Positions 22,853 through 35,364 of a DNA stretch of 64,000 bases are shown piece after piece (position 1 is the stretch's first letter; each line of letters starts with the position of its first letter). The translations under genes were made by a program, and so were the position numbers. This DNA is from Dryocosmus kuriphilus (taxonomy: Eukaryota; Arthropoda; Insecta; Hymenoptera; Cynipidae), in NCBI GenBank assembly GCA_038277395.1, contig CM076196.1:82029786-82093785 (forward strand), in the 5' to 3' direction. The notes beneath the pieces were generated by a model. It did no database searches. It had not been told where the DNA came from and worked only from the letters and a program-made list of their open reading frames with translations.

Positions 22853-24024
22853 AATCTGCCCGCTTCGCGAGCACATTCTAGTCGCGCGCTTCGCGCGAAG
22901 TATGAGCGCGCCTGGGGCGCGCGGTCTGTTGGTCGTCGCGCTTCGCGCTCTGATATAGGTAAGCCTCGCGCTTCGCGCTCGGATGTTTTTGTCCTTGCAC
23001 GTCGTGCTCGGTATTCGATACGTGGGTCTTAAAATTTCAAAACGCCTGCATTTAATGAGATTATTAAATTTGAATTTTTTATTAAAAATTAAAAAAGAAA
23101 TTATTTTACTTAAGGATCTATCTACCTTAAGGAATACATTCGCATCATGACACTCGCGCTTCGCGCTCGACATAATTTAATTTTTTAAAACACATTGTAG
23201 ATTGGTAAAGTTTTTTTGTGATTTTCCAAATTTTCACAATAGCAGGATTTCGATTCTTAAAAGTAAAAGGATGAGTCTTAACGAATAAATTTTGTAGCTC
23301 TTTCCAAGGTGAACAATTCTGCTTGTTAATATTTTCTCATATCTTGCATAGTTTTGCTGAAAAGTGTTTTTCTTTATATTTCGTAATATATTTCACGAAT
23401 AACTCTAAAACTACGCGTCTACACAAAAAAATGATAGATAACACATTTCTAGATATTTTTCAGGTGAATAACTTTGTTTATTATCATTTTTTCGTATCTT
23501 GCATAGTTTGGCGGGAAATTTGAATTTTTATTTTTAATAACGTTTTCTCAATTAAAACAAAAACCGTGCATTTTATCAAAAAATAGTTAAAACAAAAATT
23601 GTAAATTTGTTTAAGATGAACAATTTTACGCTCTACTGTGTTTTTTTTTGCATCTCACATAGTTTAGCCGGAAAATTGATTTTCTGATTTTGTGAAAACC
23701 GTTTTCGATGGAGAAAACCGTTTTTGATGGATAAAACCATAACCACTGGTCAAAAACCTCTGGTTAACGAACTCATCCTTTCTTTTTACCCCTTAAAGAA
23801 GTATACCAAAGCGCAATCCAATCCGATTAATCCTTCGAAAGTTATCGTGGGAACAGACTCCAACGACAACGACAACGACGACGACAACGACGACAACAGA
23901 CAGACACCGTCGTAAAACATGTTTTTCAGATTCAGGGGGTCACGAAAAGTCGAGATTTCATGAAATCCGCGAAAGTCATTTTTCACATAAAACTAATACC
24001 TTCTCATTGAGATGAGAATGTAAA
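22853..24024 (+). mobile_element. R-family repeat, copy f
   Basis: Full layout: ATCTGCCCGCTTCGCGAGCA start, CpG palindromes (22855-22990), about 150 bp monomers, GATGGATAAAACCATAACC at 23727, a CAACGA microsatellite at 23860-23905, GACAGACACCGTCGT, and the end CTTCTCATTGAGATGAGAAT. It is nested inside the foldback at 21690-25505 and is therefore probably the younger insertion. Confidence 0.85.
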
Positions 24025-25505
24025 AAGTAGATGAAAAATATGCAGCTTTATGCATTTTGACCTGTAGAATCCGAATATTTTGTTCAGAAACCTGAAAAAA
24101 TGATACAATTTGTTTAAACAACGATTGCTTAAACAAATGTACCAAATTAATTTTTTCAATCCGAAACCAATTTTTTAAAGTAATTTGGGGCAATTTTAAT
24201 CCGAAAATGTCTTTTGGTAAAAGTCGAAAAATCAATATTTAAAAAGTAATAGATGATTTAATGTTGTAAATTTACCATTTTAGGCCATATTTATGAGCTC
24301 GTTACTTTTTCTTAAAAATAATTTTTTTTTTTTAAATTCAAAAACGTAGCAGCTCTTTGACTCATACACTACAAAACTGTCAAAAAATCTGTCTGGGCTC
24401 TCTCTTCTATAGTCATTATTTCGACCAATAGGTAGCGTCAAGCTGCGCTGTTGCGCCCATCGCGCGAGTTCTTACCTCCTCGCTATCGCCTGCTTAATGT
24501 AGCCAATTGCACTAAATTGTAATTTTGTCTATCCTGATTAATAAATAAATTACTTAAGTAAAAACAAATTTAAATACTTAATATAAATTACGTGATACAT
24601 AGTTTTTAAGAAAGACAAAAACAGTCTTCTTGTAGTAATCACATAATTAATTATATTATTGTTTATCGTCCATTACTTTTTAAATATTGATTTTCTGACT
24701 TTTACCAAAAGACACTTTTGCATTAAAATTGCCCAGGTTACCTAAAAAAATTGGTTTCGGATTGAAAAATTAATTTTTTACATTTGTTTAAACAATCGTT
24801 GTTTAAACAAATTTTACTATTTTTTTCATCTTGCTGAACAAAATATTCGGATTCTACGGGTTAAAATACATAAGACTGTATACTTCCATCCATTTTTTTT
24901 ATTTATTGCACACGGAAAGTGACTCAGCTCCCGGAGAAAGCACGCGGCGGTTCATTCACGATTTTATGACTACGGCATGAATAATAAATCTTTTTCTCCT
25001 TTAAAAGTATAAAGTGAAAATAATATTTTAAGCTTTGTAGAGTTAAAAAAAATGTAAGTTTATTGGTAATATAGGGTTGAAGTTGCTCAAAATCCGATTT
25101 TTTAAATTTCAGGAATTTTTTTCTCGGAAACTATGGGCTTTATGGAGAAAACTCGAATATACATTTTCTTTAAAATGACTCAAAGAATACGAAGTTTTTT
25201 TTTAAAATCAAAAAAATTAATTTTTCATATTTGTTTAAACAATTGTTGTTTAAACAAATTGAACCATTTTTTCAGCTTGTTGAACAAAATATTCGGATTC
25301 TACGGGTCAAAATACGTAAGACTGCATACTTTTCATCCACTTTTTATTTATTCATACGGAAAGTGACTCCGCTCTCGTACTATAAACCGCAGTGAGTTTA
25401 AATTTAAAATATTTAATTTTCAAAATAAATATGGTTGTGTAGAATCAAATGGTGTAGAGTTTACTGTTTAGAGTTTTCAGATGTAGAGTTTAATTTTGCA
25501 GAATA

Positions 25506-26333
25506 CTACAAAACTACCCCTAAAAATAACCTCTTCTTTAGAAGAGAAATCAGATACACAACTTTGTGTGATGAAACAAAATATTGTTTAAAATTCATCT
25601 CCTTTCTTTAATGAAACGAAAAGTTTAACAATCCTGGAGTGAAATCACAGGAGTAATAAAACGAAACTGTCACTGTCATAAAGCTAATGTCAGAAAAGCG
25701 TGAGTGATAAAAGAAACAAGAGTAATGCAGGAGGAAACTCAAATGTTAGTGTTTTGCGCATAACATTGTACAACTGTGTTAGTTCTCATGTTATTTTCTC
25801 ACGAATATGCCCACCGCAGTTTCAACATGATAGCTAAACGAGTTACATATGACATGTATTTCTATCTATATCTATATATTTTCTCTATATGTCTCCTCAC
25901 CTTAATGGAAATGAAGTAATTAAAGCGGCAGTAAAATTTAGCTTTGACTCAAAGAGATATATGAATTTTACTTAGAATCATAACACCTAAGTCCTTTAAA
26001 CGTATATTTTAGAAAATTGTTTCATTAAATTATCACGCATTTTGTACATTTTTAATGAGAAGTGTAGTAGATAATACTGGATACGAAGATCGTAAATATC
26101 AACATTTTTTTCCAATCATTTTGCAAGGAAAATTATATTAAAAGTCTTATATTAGAAACATGAATTTTATTTACAGATAAAGAATTCAAAGTGATGTGGT
26201 ATTTTAAATGAATGAGTCTTGACAATCGCAAAAGAAACGATGCTCTAATTTCAAAGTAATTTAGCATACCTCTTTTTGGGGAATACTAAGGAGAAATATT
26301 TGTGGGATAGAAAGTTTATAAGAATCTAGGGTA
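25506..26333. other. Intergenic, no gene seen
   Basis: No recognised element or coding exon. Confidence 0.4.
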
Positions 26334-26335
26334 TA

Positions 26336-27655
26336 CGAGGTGTGATCAAAAAGTAAGGCGACTTTCTGAATTTCGTGGGATGCGTACAGTCGATATTCGT
26401 TTTCTTTTTTTCTTATGTTGGTACACTCGTCCCAAACATATATGCACAGTTTCAGCTATATACCATTTTTTGTTTGTTTGTGAGAGGCATAAAGATTAGA
26501 AGTGTTTTGCGTGCTCAGCCATTTTCTGCTTTCGAAAAAAATGTATGAAAGAATTTGCATCCAATTTTGTGTAAAAAATGGAATTAAGTGCTCCAAAACA
26601 CTCGAAATGTTGAGAGTGGCATACCGTGAGTGTACTCTGAGTAAAAAAAATGTTTATAAGTGGTACAAGCTCTATCGGGAAGGCCGAGAAGATGTTAATG
26701 ACGAAGCTCGCCCTGGACGTCCCACCACGTCAACAACTGATGAAAACGTTGAAGAAGTGAAGAAAATAGTGTTGGCGAATCGTCGAATTACCATTAGAGA
26801 AGTTGCTGATGATGTTATCATCTCGTTTGGCTCGTGCCAAGCAATTTTAGTGGATATTTTGGGCATGAGACGTGTGTCAGCGAAGTTTGTTCCGAAATTG
26901 CTAAATTTTGACCAAAAGAACCGTCGCGTGAGCATCGCTCAGGAGCTGTTGAATGACGTCAACGGCGACCCAGACTTGCTCGAAAGGATCATAACAGGTG
27001 ATGAAATATGGGTATATGGTTATGACGTCGAAACTAAGGATCAATCGTCCCAGTGGAAGCATTCTGGATCACCAAGACCAAAAAAAGCACGCCAAGTTCG
27101 ATCAAATGTCAAGGTTTTGCTTACCGTTTTCTTCGATTATCATGGCGTAGTGCATCAGGAGTTCTTACCACAGGTCGTACAGTTAATAAAGAGTATTACC
27201 TGGAAGTTATGCGCCGTTTGCGTGAAGCAATACGAAAAAGACGCCCGGAATTGTGGAAAAACCAGTCATAGTTATTGCACCACGATAATGCGCCAGCTCA
27301 CACGTCATTGCTTGTTCGTAATTTTTTGGCCAATAACAACACCATAATCGTGCCTCAGCCACCGTATTCACCAGATTTGGCTCCCTGCGACTTTTTCCTG
27401 TTTCCAAAACTGAAAATACCCATGAAAGGACGGCGTTTTGCGACGATTGAGGAGATAAAGACCGCATCGCTGGAAGAGCTGAAGGCTATACCAAAAAGTG
27501 CTTATCAGAAATGCTTTGAGGATTGGAAAAAGCGCTGGCACAAATGTATTATATCCGAGGGGGATTACTTTGAAGGGGACAACATCAATATTGATGAATA
27601 AATAAATATTCTTTGATAAAAATAAAAAGTCACCTTACTTTTTGATCACACCTCG
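26336..27655 (+). mobile_element. mariner element (DD34D), 1320 bp
   Basis: The left end is CGAGGTGTGATCAAAAAGTA and the right end is its complement TACTTTTTGATCACACCTCG. Inverted repeats of about 30 bases are flanked by TA on both sides (26334-26335 and 27656-27657). The size of 1.3 kb is typical of mariner. It carries one broken transposase. Near-identity of the two ends suggests a fairly recent insertion compared with the other elements here. Confidence 0.95.
26541..27601 (+). pseudogene. mariner transposase, one frameshift and one stop
   Basis: The start is taken at the ATG at 26541 (MYERICIQFCVKNGIKCSKT), as mariner proteins begin with this helix-turn-helix; the in-frame ATG 39 bases upstream adds residues untypical of the family. 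Visible motifs are YKWYKLYREGREDVNDEARP, GRPTTSTTDEN (linker), TGDEIWVYGYD (first aspartate), HHDNAPAHTS (second) and SPDLAPCDFFLFP (third). There are 34 residues between the last two aspartates, DD34D. A one-base loss near 27173 breaks HQEFLPQ from GRTVNKEYYLEV. A TAG at 27269-27271 replaces what is normally tryptophan before LLHHDN. Family length is about 350 residues. It resembles the transposase moiety often annotated as SETMAR in arthropods. Confidence 0.95.
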
Positions 27656-27657
27656 TA

Positions 27658-28880
27658 TATATGTACGTCCAATTAATGGGAAGGGTCCAGTTTGTTGATT
27701 TTATTTGAGGATTTATGTGCGCTTTTGCGAGGTAAGGTCAAAGTTGTCCATTTTTTGTTTTTATATATGGGGGTTATACTTTGATCTTTACTCTTTCTTT
27801 TGATACAATTCTCATGTTTTGGAACGAACCAGATGTGGGTGTATTTTGCGTTTAAAGAACAAATATTTTTTTAGCACTCGCCAACTTTAAGTGCGTGTTT
27901 CTCGAAGAGAAGTTTTCCGAAGTTCCAACTTCAAAAGTGTCCCGGTGCCTCGTTTTTTAATCTAGAGAGTTTGTTCTGGGCTTAAAAATAGTTTACAATT
28001 AAATTATATATATGTAATTACTGGCTATATTTGAAAGAAAAGTGAAAAAATATATATGAATAAAAGCTTTGAGGAGGAATGAATAAAGAATTTGCCATAA
28101 ACTTTTTTATGCTCTCTGTAAAGTGCTCAAACCACCACACAAGACTTGTAAATATGGATGGTATACTGTGAAGCATGTCTTGCACGCGTTTTAAGTTTGT
28201 GAATTTAAAAACAATTTTTTTTATCTCTGAATCTGAAACGCTTTTTTACCTGCTGTTCCAGAACGAGCAGAAGCTATCTTTTCGCTAAAACTTTTTAAGC
28301 AAACTTCATGTTTTAGAACTTTTCTTTAAGAACTTTCCGAATAAAACGACTGATTGTGAGAAGGAAACTTTAGTCCCAACAAAATAAAATGGAATGGACT
28401 ACTGAAATCAGTTTCTTCCTTATAGGCTTGGAATAAAATGCCGAATACAATTTTTATTTAGAAATCTCTGCAGTTCTGATATTGATCTAGGAGAATTTAT
28501 TTTTTAATTCTGTGTAGGTTTCATTGGCAGGGAATATTCTGTAAGGAATTACTTCGCAAATGAAAAAAGACTTGCTGACAGACATCGGATATGTTGATTT
28601 AAAAAAAAATAAATAAAAATTTTATTTTTTCAATAAATCTAAGTGGAGGAAAATATTTCTTTTCAGTTCTTTTAAATTGAGGTGGCTTTAAATTTAAGAG
28701 CTTTCCACTTGCGAAATATCAGTTGTATTCGTAATCTTTTCAATCAGTAGAATATTCCTTCCAAGAAAGCAATGTAGAGCGATTTTCATTCAATTTTCTT
28801 TTTTAGGAACGGACAGCAGTAAATGGATGTCAATTTTCTTGAATTTTTGTTCTTTCTCTCCAAAAAAAAACGTTTATTAT
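27658..28880. other. Intergenic, no gene seen
   Basis: No recognisable element, RNA or reading frame. Confidence 0.4.
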
Positions 28881-28890
28881 TTAAATATAT

Positions 28891-29538
28891 GGGAATGCAC
28901 CAAATGTACACCGTACGATTGACAACATGTTCTTTTCACAGCAGATGTGAAAAAACCTATTTTTGACACAAGAAAAGTGTGGTTGTTGTAATTTTTGACA
29001 GTACAAATGTTCGCTCTGCTATTAAAAGTACAACTTTTGACGCAAGAAAAGGGTGGCTGTTAGAAGTTTCAACAGCAAAACATAAAAAATACAAAAACTT
29101 GTGATGCTAGACGTTTTAACAATCATCATTATCTTGTGTCAAAAGTTGTACTTTTGACAAAAGCCAGTTTCCGAAAGTACAAACTTTAACAGCAACGATT
29201 AACGCAATGCTGTTAAGAGTTTCATGATCCACAACTGTGCTTTCCAGCACACAATTTTAATAAGTTTCATCAGGAGTAGATCATGAAACTTTTTACAGCA
29301 TTGCGTTTCGTTGCTGTTAAAGTTTGTACTTTCGGAAACTGGCTGTTGTCAAAAATACGACTTTTGACGCAAGATAATGATGATTCTTAAAACGTCTAAC
29401 ATCACAAGTTTTTGTATTTTTTATGTTTTGCTTTTGAATGTTCCAACAGCCACGCTTTTCTTGAGTTCAAAATTATTTTTTTCACATCTGCTGTGAAAAG
29501 TACATGTTGTCAATCGTACGGTGTACATTTGATGGTCC
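28891..29538. mobile_element. Foldback element, family F1 copy 2
   Basis: 648 bases, one base from copy 1 in length, with the same arms: TGTACACCGTACGATTGACA complements inside both ends and ATGATCCACA near the centre. It is flanked by TTAAATATAT (28881-28890) and TTAAGTATAT (29539-29548), a 9-10 bp target duplication with one mismatch. The two ends differ slightly (GGGAATGCACCAAATG against GGACCATCAAATG in complement), and copy 1 has the same two end types in the opposite order. Confidence 0.85.
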
Positions 29539-29548
29539 TTAAGTATAT

Positions 29549-30285
29549 TACAGCGTATTAACAGAGCAAAAGGAATTTTCAAACTAAAAATCAATTCAAG
29601 AAACTGGCTTTTATGCCAATCAACTTTAAAGATTACTATTTATTATCATGATACCGTAAAACACTATCTTTCAATCAAAATACCTTTTATTGTTGTTTTA
29701 GCCATTTTAATAAAGTTTTCTCTGGATTATAAATTGCAAAATATTAATAGCTCAATTGAATTTCGTTTCATTTTCATGTCAATTTCGAGGTACTTTTTAT
29801 TGTATATTGCATGTTTTTTTGCGTATTTGCATACTGAAATGGGTTTGAAAGTGAACTTTTTTTTTTAACTTTGCATTTGATGAATTTGAATAGTTTATAA
29901 AATAAAGGTTATACAAAATTCGTTGAGAATTAAATTGTCAAGAGTTTTTTTCCATTAAAAAAATATTGTCATGTGAAATATTGTTGTAATGATTTCCAAG
30001 CTCATGTATAATTGAATTGTTCGTTGGATTCTTCGGGGCCATATATATGTGTTGAAAATTGTATGAAGATGGGGAATGTATAGTATGAGAGCATTGAAAG
30101 AGACCTGCTAAGGTTTGCAAGTTTTGTCTGGACTACACAACCCCAGGCTTGCTAGACATATTAAGGATACTTGGATTTGAATATACGAGTATTACTTGGG
30201 GTTGATTAACTGACCGACTAGTCATCTGTATCTATTTGATTTTTATGACTTTATATATGAAAAAGAAGCATAGAGAAATATAATA

Positions 30286-30290
<5 letters not shown>
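29549..30290. other. Intergenic, no gene seen
   Basis: AT-rich, no recognised feature. Confidence 0.4.

Positions 30291-30341
<51 letters not shown>
30291..30341. repeat. TA microsatellite
   Basis: About 50 bases of uninterrupted alternating T and A. Confidence 0.95.
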
Positions 30342-30344
<3 letters not shown>

Positions 30345-31800
30345 GAAAATACAAGAATTAGATTGATAAAAAATTATTGTGATTATCAATTCAAAGAACT
30401 TTTTTAAGAAACAGAAGGCTGCATTTAAAGCTGCAAATTTGTAAAATGGAGCTTTTAAGTTTTTTAAAAATGTCTTTCGTTTAGAAATTAACAAATAAAA
30501 AACTTTTAAATTTTAGAAATTTTGGTTTGTAAGCATTTCAAATCTAAAATTGCAATTCTCAAATTTTCCAGGTTTATACTCTGATGCATGTACTATTTAA
30601 AAAATAAACATTTTAAATTGGAAAATTTCATGATTGAACAAACTGAGATTGAGAAGCTCAAAATGTTGTTAGAAATCGGAAATTTTAATCATTCAGAATA
30701 GAAAAAAAAAATTAAATAATTTGTAACAACTGTCAAAATAGTATAAAGTAAGACACTTTCAAACTGATATGTTGAAAGTTTCAAATCATGATATTCCCAA
30801 TTGTATAGTTTCATATAATTATAATTTATCTCTTCTTATTATGTACCTACGTGTGTTTATATTTTTACAATTTTATTTTAATTAGTAACTTTTTAGTAAT
30901 GGTTCTTTAAAAAGGCACTCTTTTAATTGGAATATCTTACTAGCTCAGATTTTAAAAAATATAATTTTTATAAAATAGTGATTCCAAAATATCTATCTGA
31001 TTTTTAACTCTGTAAGAAGTTTTTTGTTATAATAACTGCAAGATTAAGATCAGTTTTATTTCTGCAGTTTTAAAATATCGCGATAAAAAGTACAAGGTAC
31101 GTTATTTCCAAGCGAGTGTATTTCGCGGTGTAATTATTGCAATCGATACTTAACAGGTGCGGTCAGTCTCGACATGAACGTACTTGAAAATATTACTAGC
31201 TGCACATATTTGATTCATAATAATGGGTCATTGCCATATCCATCTAATTTTGATATATTTCAAACGCTACTTCTGGTGGATTTGTAATTTACTTGTGAAA
31301 CTTTATAAAAATTTTCGAGTAGCAAATAATTGAAGTCTCTAGTAGATTTTTTCCATAATTTTTTTAAAAACATGGCAGAAAATTGCAAAAAGATTCTGCT
31401 ATAAAACACAATTTTTTGTTGGAATTCGAACACTGTTACAAAATTTTACAATATTTTTTACCAAAATTTACAATTTTTACATTATTGTACTTTAATGCAA
31501 TTTATTTTATTTTATTGTGATAATATATTTTCACTAAATTTCCTTAAAAGTTATAAACATCATGTGTGGAAAAATGGAGTGGGCCTCCGTTAGGGTCCCG
31601 CATGGAAACGACATGCTACTTCATGAGGGTCCAACATGGTCTGCCCTCATGTTGCCCTTATCGTTGTCCTCGAGGGGCCCTCGTGAGCCCCTCACAGTTG
31701 TCCCAACGGTGAATTTTGAATTTTTAAAATATGATTTCAAAGCATTTTTGAATAAATAAATATATATTGTTAATGTATAAACAATTTAGAAATATAAAAA
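30342..31800. other. Intergenic; GC-richer patch at 31562-31700
   Basis: Mostly featureless. At 31562-31700 a GC-richer patch holds GTGGGCCTCCGTTAGGG and CTCGAGGGGCCCTCGTGAGC. Comparable phrases recur at 32060-32095, 32240-32275 and 33880-33940 (for example CTCTCCGCGAGGGCTCTC), so it belongs to the same dispersed repeat. The 65-residue frame across it has no recognisable domain. Confidence 0.4.
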
Positions 31801-31807
31801 AATATAA

Positions 31808-31886
31808 ACTTATCGCCTCGACGGGAATTGAACTCCATAACCACCATCTTAACAGACTTGAGTTTTTCTGCTTGAGCAACTTAGCT
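31808..31886 (-). pseudogene. Degenerate tRNA-like sequence
   Basis: On the minus strand GAGTTCAATTCCCGTC resembles a tRNA T-arm with the B-box, and AAGTTGCTCAAGCAG resembles a D-arm. Acceptor pairing is poor and the anticodon is unclear. It may be a decayed tRNA or the head of a tRNA-derived SINE. Confidence 0.35.
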
Positions 31887-32444
31887 TACAGTTTATACCT
31901 TTTTTTTCAGGCAGATACTCCGCAAGCAAACTTCGAAATTTATTGAAATTATCTTTGTTTTCAATAAGTGCACATTTAGATAGAATATTGTTACCATTTG
32001 ACAAAGAAAATTTATTTCAACAAAGACATCGTTTAATTTTTGTAAAATGATCCATAAGAGAAACCAGCAGGGCTCTCCGCGAGGGCTCTCATGGAATGTT
32101 CATATTTTCAGGGTTCAATTTCCAAAAAAGTGTCTTCCAATTTTTTTTTAACTCTGAACTAATCAAACCTCAAAGTTTATAATGTCAAAGAAATTGAACC
32201 TTTTGGACTTACAAATTTTAACCGATCCGCCGCAGCGGCAAACGAGCTGGGCCTTCCGCGGGAGCCCTCGTAGAATAATTTGTTGAAATTATCTTTCTTT
32301 TCAATAATTGCACAATTAGATAAGATATTGTTACTATTTGACAAAACCAATTTACTACAACAAAGACATCGCTTAATTTTTGTAAAATGATGCGTGAGGG
32401 TATTACCAGCAGAACTCTCCGTGGTGGCCCTTATGGAATATCTA

Positions 32445-33709
32445 CGAGGCACGTCTAGAAAGTAAGTGTACTGGTACTCTCACAGTTGTAGGGAATACTT
32501 TTTCGACATGTTGGCAACATTGCCGCGTAGCCTGACCCCTCCCCTTCAAAACGAGACCAATCCAATGTCGATCGTATCTCCCGCCAAGTGCGAAATTCGC
32601 GCCGTCATTCGCTACCTCGTTGTGAAGGGAAAAGCTCCAGTTGAGATTTATAATAAAGTGAAAACTGTTTACGGTAATGGAGCTATGAATCGTGCGAGTG
32701 TGTACAAGTGGTGTCGCGAATTTAAAAATGGCCGTACTTCCGTGCATGACGATCAGAGGAGCGGAAGACCTTCAATTGTGACTGATGAACTTGTGGAAAA
32801 AATCGAGATTGCGGTCCGTGACGATCGCAGATTGACGTTAGATGATATTTCTGCGATATTTCCGCAAATCTACAGATCCCTGTTACACGAAACAATCACA
32901 GAAACTCTCGGATATCGGAAATTGTCTGCGATGTGGGTCCCGAAACAGCTGACAGAACAGCACAAGTTGAATCGAGTGCAGAGCTCCAAAGAGTTTTTGG
33001 AGCGCTACGAACGCGAAGGCGATGATTTTCTCTACTCTATTGTTACTGGAGACGAAACTTGGATTGCCCACTATACGCCTGAAACTAAGAGCAGTCTCAA
33101 CAATGCGCCACACCTTGTCACCCTACGCCAGAAATTCAGACTCACAATTTCAGCAAAAAAAATCATGGCATCCGTGTTTTGGGACCATAAAGGCATAATT
33201 TTGATTGAATATCTGCCTCACGGGGAGACCATCAACGCGGCAAGATACTGTGAGACCCTGAAAAAATTGAAAAGGGCGATTCAGAATAAAAGGAGGGGCA
33301 TGCTGATGAAAGGAGTCTGCCTACTGCATGACAATGCCAAACCTCACACGGCCAACGCCACGAAGTAACTCCTGGACTCTTTTGGATGGGACGTTTTGAA
33401 CCACCCCCCGTACTCCCCTGACCTGGCCCCTTCAGATTTCCACCTCTTCACTTCCCTAAAGGTGCACATGGATGGAAACAAGTTTTCAACGACGAGGAGG
33501 TGAAGTGGGCGAAAGAGCTGGCGGGAGACTTCTTCGAGGCAGGCATAAAAAAATTGATCCCGCGGCTCACCACTTGCATCGAGAGGGATGATGACTATGT
33601 CGAAAAATAACTTACATATGTACAAGTGTAACCAACTATGTTTTTGTTTTAATAAATTTTTTTTGAAGCCTACATAAATTGAGTACACTTACTTTCTGGA
33701 CGTGCCTCG
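32445..33709 (+). mobile_element. mariner element (DD34D), 1265 bp, second subfamily
   Basis: The left end CGAGGCACGTCTAGAAAGTA and right end TACTTTCTGGACGTGCCTCG are inverted repeats of about 28 bases with one mismatch. TA lies outside each (32443-32444 and 33710-33711). The transposase differs clearly from the one at 26541, so this is a separate subfamily. It is inserted in the 330 bp tandem repeat. Confidence 0.95.
32565..33610 (+). pseudogene. mariner transposase, broken
   Basis: The start is placed at the ATG at 32565 (MSIVSPAKCEIRAVIRYLV), where family similarity begins; an upstream in-frame ATG at 32466 lies within terminal sequence. Helix-turn-helix segments include IYNKVKTVYGNGAMNRASVY. 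GRPSIVTDEL is the linker. The aspartates are in TGDETWIAHY, HDNAKPHTA and SPDLAPSDFHLF, with 34 residues between the last two. Breaks: between about 33088 and 33155 the local frame reads unfamiliar residues while an alternate frame gives the expected EQSQQ, implying two compensating indels. TAA at 33366-33368 follows HTANATK. A frameshift near 33495 moves KFSTTRR into the frame reading EEVKWAKELAGDFF and ending IERDDDYVEK at 33610. Family length is about 345 residues. Confidence 0.9.
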
Positions 33710-33899
33710 TATATCGTCAGAGTTCAACTTCCAAAAAAGTGTCATCCAATTTTTGCCAAGAATGCATTTTTACTAAATCTGAGCTAACTAAACCTCAAAA
33801 TTTAGTGTCAAAAAAATTTTAACTTTTGTACTTATAAAATTTTAACCGATCAGCCGTAAGGGTAAACGAGCAGGATCCTCCGCGGGGAACCTTTTGGAT

Positions 33900-35360
33900 T
33901 TGCCCACGTGGAGTACCCACGTGGGCCCCTCGCGAGGGCCATCATTCGGAAGAGGCGAAGGCTTTTTCCACAAATGAATTATTTTAAATTAAAAGCAAAT
34001 TCTCTTTCATATATTTTTTTTCAATTAAAGCGTCGACAAGAAATACTTCCGGGAAACATTCATTTGCTAAACCAACAAGTACTCATTTTTCTTTTTAATT
34101 GTCTATCTGGCGATTGATCAAGCGCGTATGTTTCCAAATGAAAACGGTATTAATAATTAAGGTAGTTTAACCAATGATTGTTCTTCGAAACGTTTTTCTT
34201 GTTGTCATTCCAATTAGTGATAAATATTATACAGCAATTACACCTAGCAACTCTAATGAAATTGAAATTCTCTTCCTGAAGTTACAAATAACTTCAGAAT
34301 CTAAATATTCAAAATTGCATGAAATTCAAGCTTGGAACTTGGAACTTCTGAAGAGCTGCAAGAATAGGAAGAAAAGTTAAATGAGCCATGTTAATTTAAA
34401 CAATTCCAAGTTTCTGAAGCAAGCCATCACAACGCAAAAGCAATTAACCTTCGTGAAATGAGGAATATTTCAAGCTTGAATTGATGAGATTCACTATTCA
34501 CTCTACACAACGACGACCTGCATAAAGCGCTTTGGGTTGAGACGTTATTATACCGCACTGTACAGCTTAATGCGTTAAGTGTTAGATATTCGGATACATA
34601 GTACATATACTCGAAAATACCTCCAAGCTTTAGATGATTGATATGAATTTAATTGCATTATAGCGTGGCCCTTCAGAATAGTCCTTCCAATATCAAAGTA
34701 TCACGGAATAGTAGGTGTTTGACCCCTTATAGGTATTATAGCTGAGAGCGTTCAGCAGTCGATAGCCAGCATACACGAGAGAATGAGAAATATAAAGTGG
34801 GAGTTTACCTCGCGATTTTCTCATAAGCTCAAGTAGTGACTGTCAACATAAAAATGTGCTTGTGAATAATAAGATATTTTATGCATTTTTTTATGCAGGT
34901 AAAAACGGTATACAACATTTAGACAGAAGAACAATATTTTATTTGTTAAGAAGAAAAACAAAAATTAAAAGAGGAATCTCCTTATTTTATTTATTACATT
35001 CTTTGAAATTGCTTTTACTCTTACAATAACTAACATATAGATCTCCAAAAGTACCTATCCTCTCAATAAATGTATCAGAGATCAAAGGTAAAAATTCAAA
35101 AATGGTTCGAAAATGGGGAATTTGTTTTTATGCTTTCCAAATCCAAGTTGCTCTTTCAGCAATTTATTTAGTATCGATTTCACAGATATTTTAGTCAAAT
35201 ATGACTCTCAAATTTTACTAATTCATTTAGTACTTTAATTTCATTAATTGAAAACTGCATACACGGAAAAAACGTTAATTCACGAAAATATTGGTATGAA
35301 TAGTGAATACAAACGATACTATATTTTTTTCGTCCAGGAAAATGTACGTTTGATAATTGA
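33900..35360. other. Intergenic, no gene seen
   Basis: No recognised gene. GAAAATATTGGTATGAA near 35284 is inverted as TTCGTACCAATATTTTC near 35947, so the next element sits inside a wider imperfect palindrome. Confidence 0.4.
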
Positions 35361-35364
35361 AAAA

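Larger units (their letters stand above)
21690..25505. mobile_element. Large foldback element interrupted by R copy f
   Basis: The left arm (21690-22850) and right arm (about 24660-25505) are inverted relatives. Examples are GGGAGCGGAGTCACTTTCC at 22398 against the complement near 25360, CGAATATTTTGTTCAGC against its complement near 24830 and 25280, and GTAGAGTTTAATTTTGCAG at the far right against the start at 21700. A further inner inverted pair is 24025-24255 with 24660-24870. The R copy at 22853-24024 sits in the middle. There is no transposase. The boundaries are approximate. Confidence 0.65.
31940..33895 (+). repeat. Tandem repeat of about 330 bp interrupted by a mariner
   Basis: The block with GAAATTATCTTT and CAACAAAGACATCG occurs near 31945-32050 and again near 32284-32390. 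The block with TTCCAAAAAAGTGTC and AATTTTAACCGATC occurs near 32118-32230 and again at 33730-33850. The mariner at 32445-33709 splits the second unit. The repeat carries GC-rich GGGCTCTCCGCGAGGG phrases. Confidence 0.7.

Noticed and set aside
30243..30494. 83-residue frame with an Ile-Tyr run
   Set aside because: It is created by the TA microsatellite at 30291-30341.
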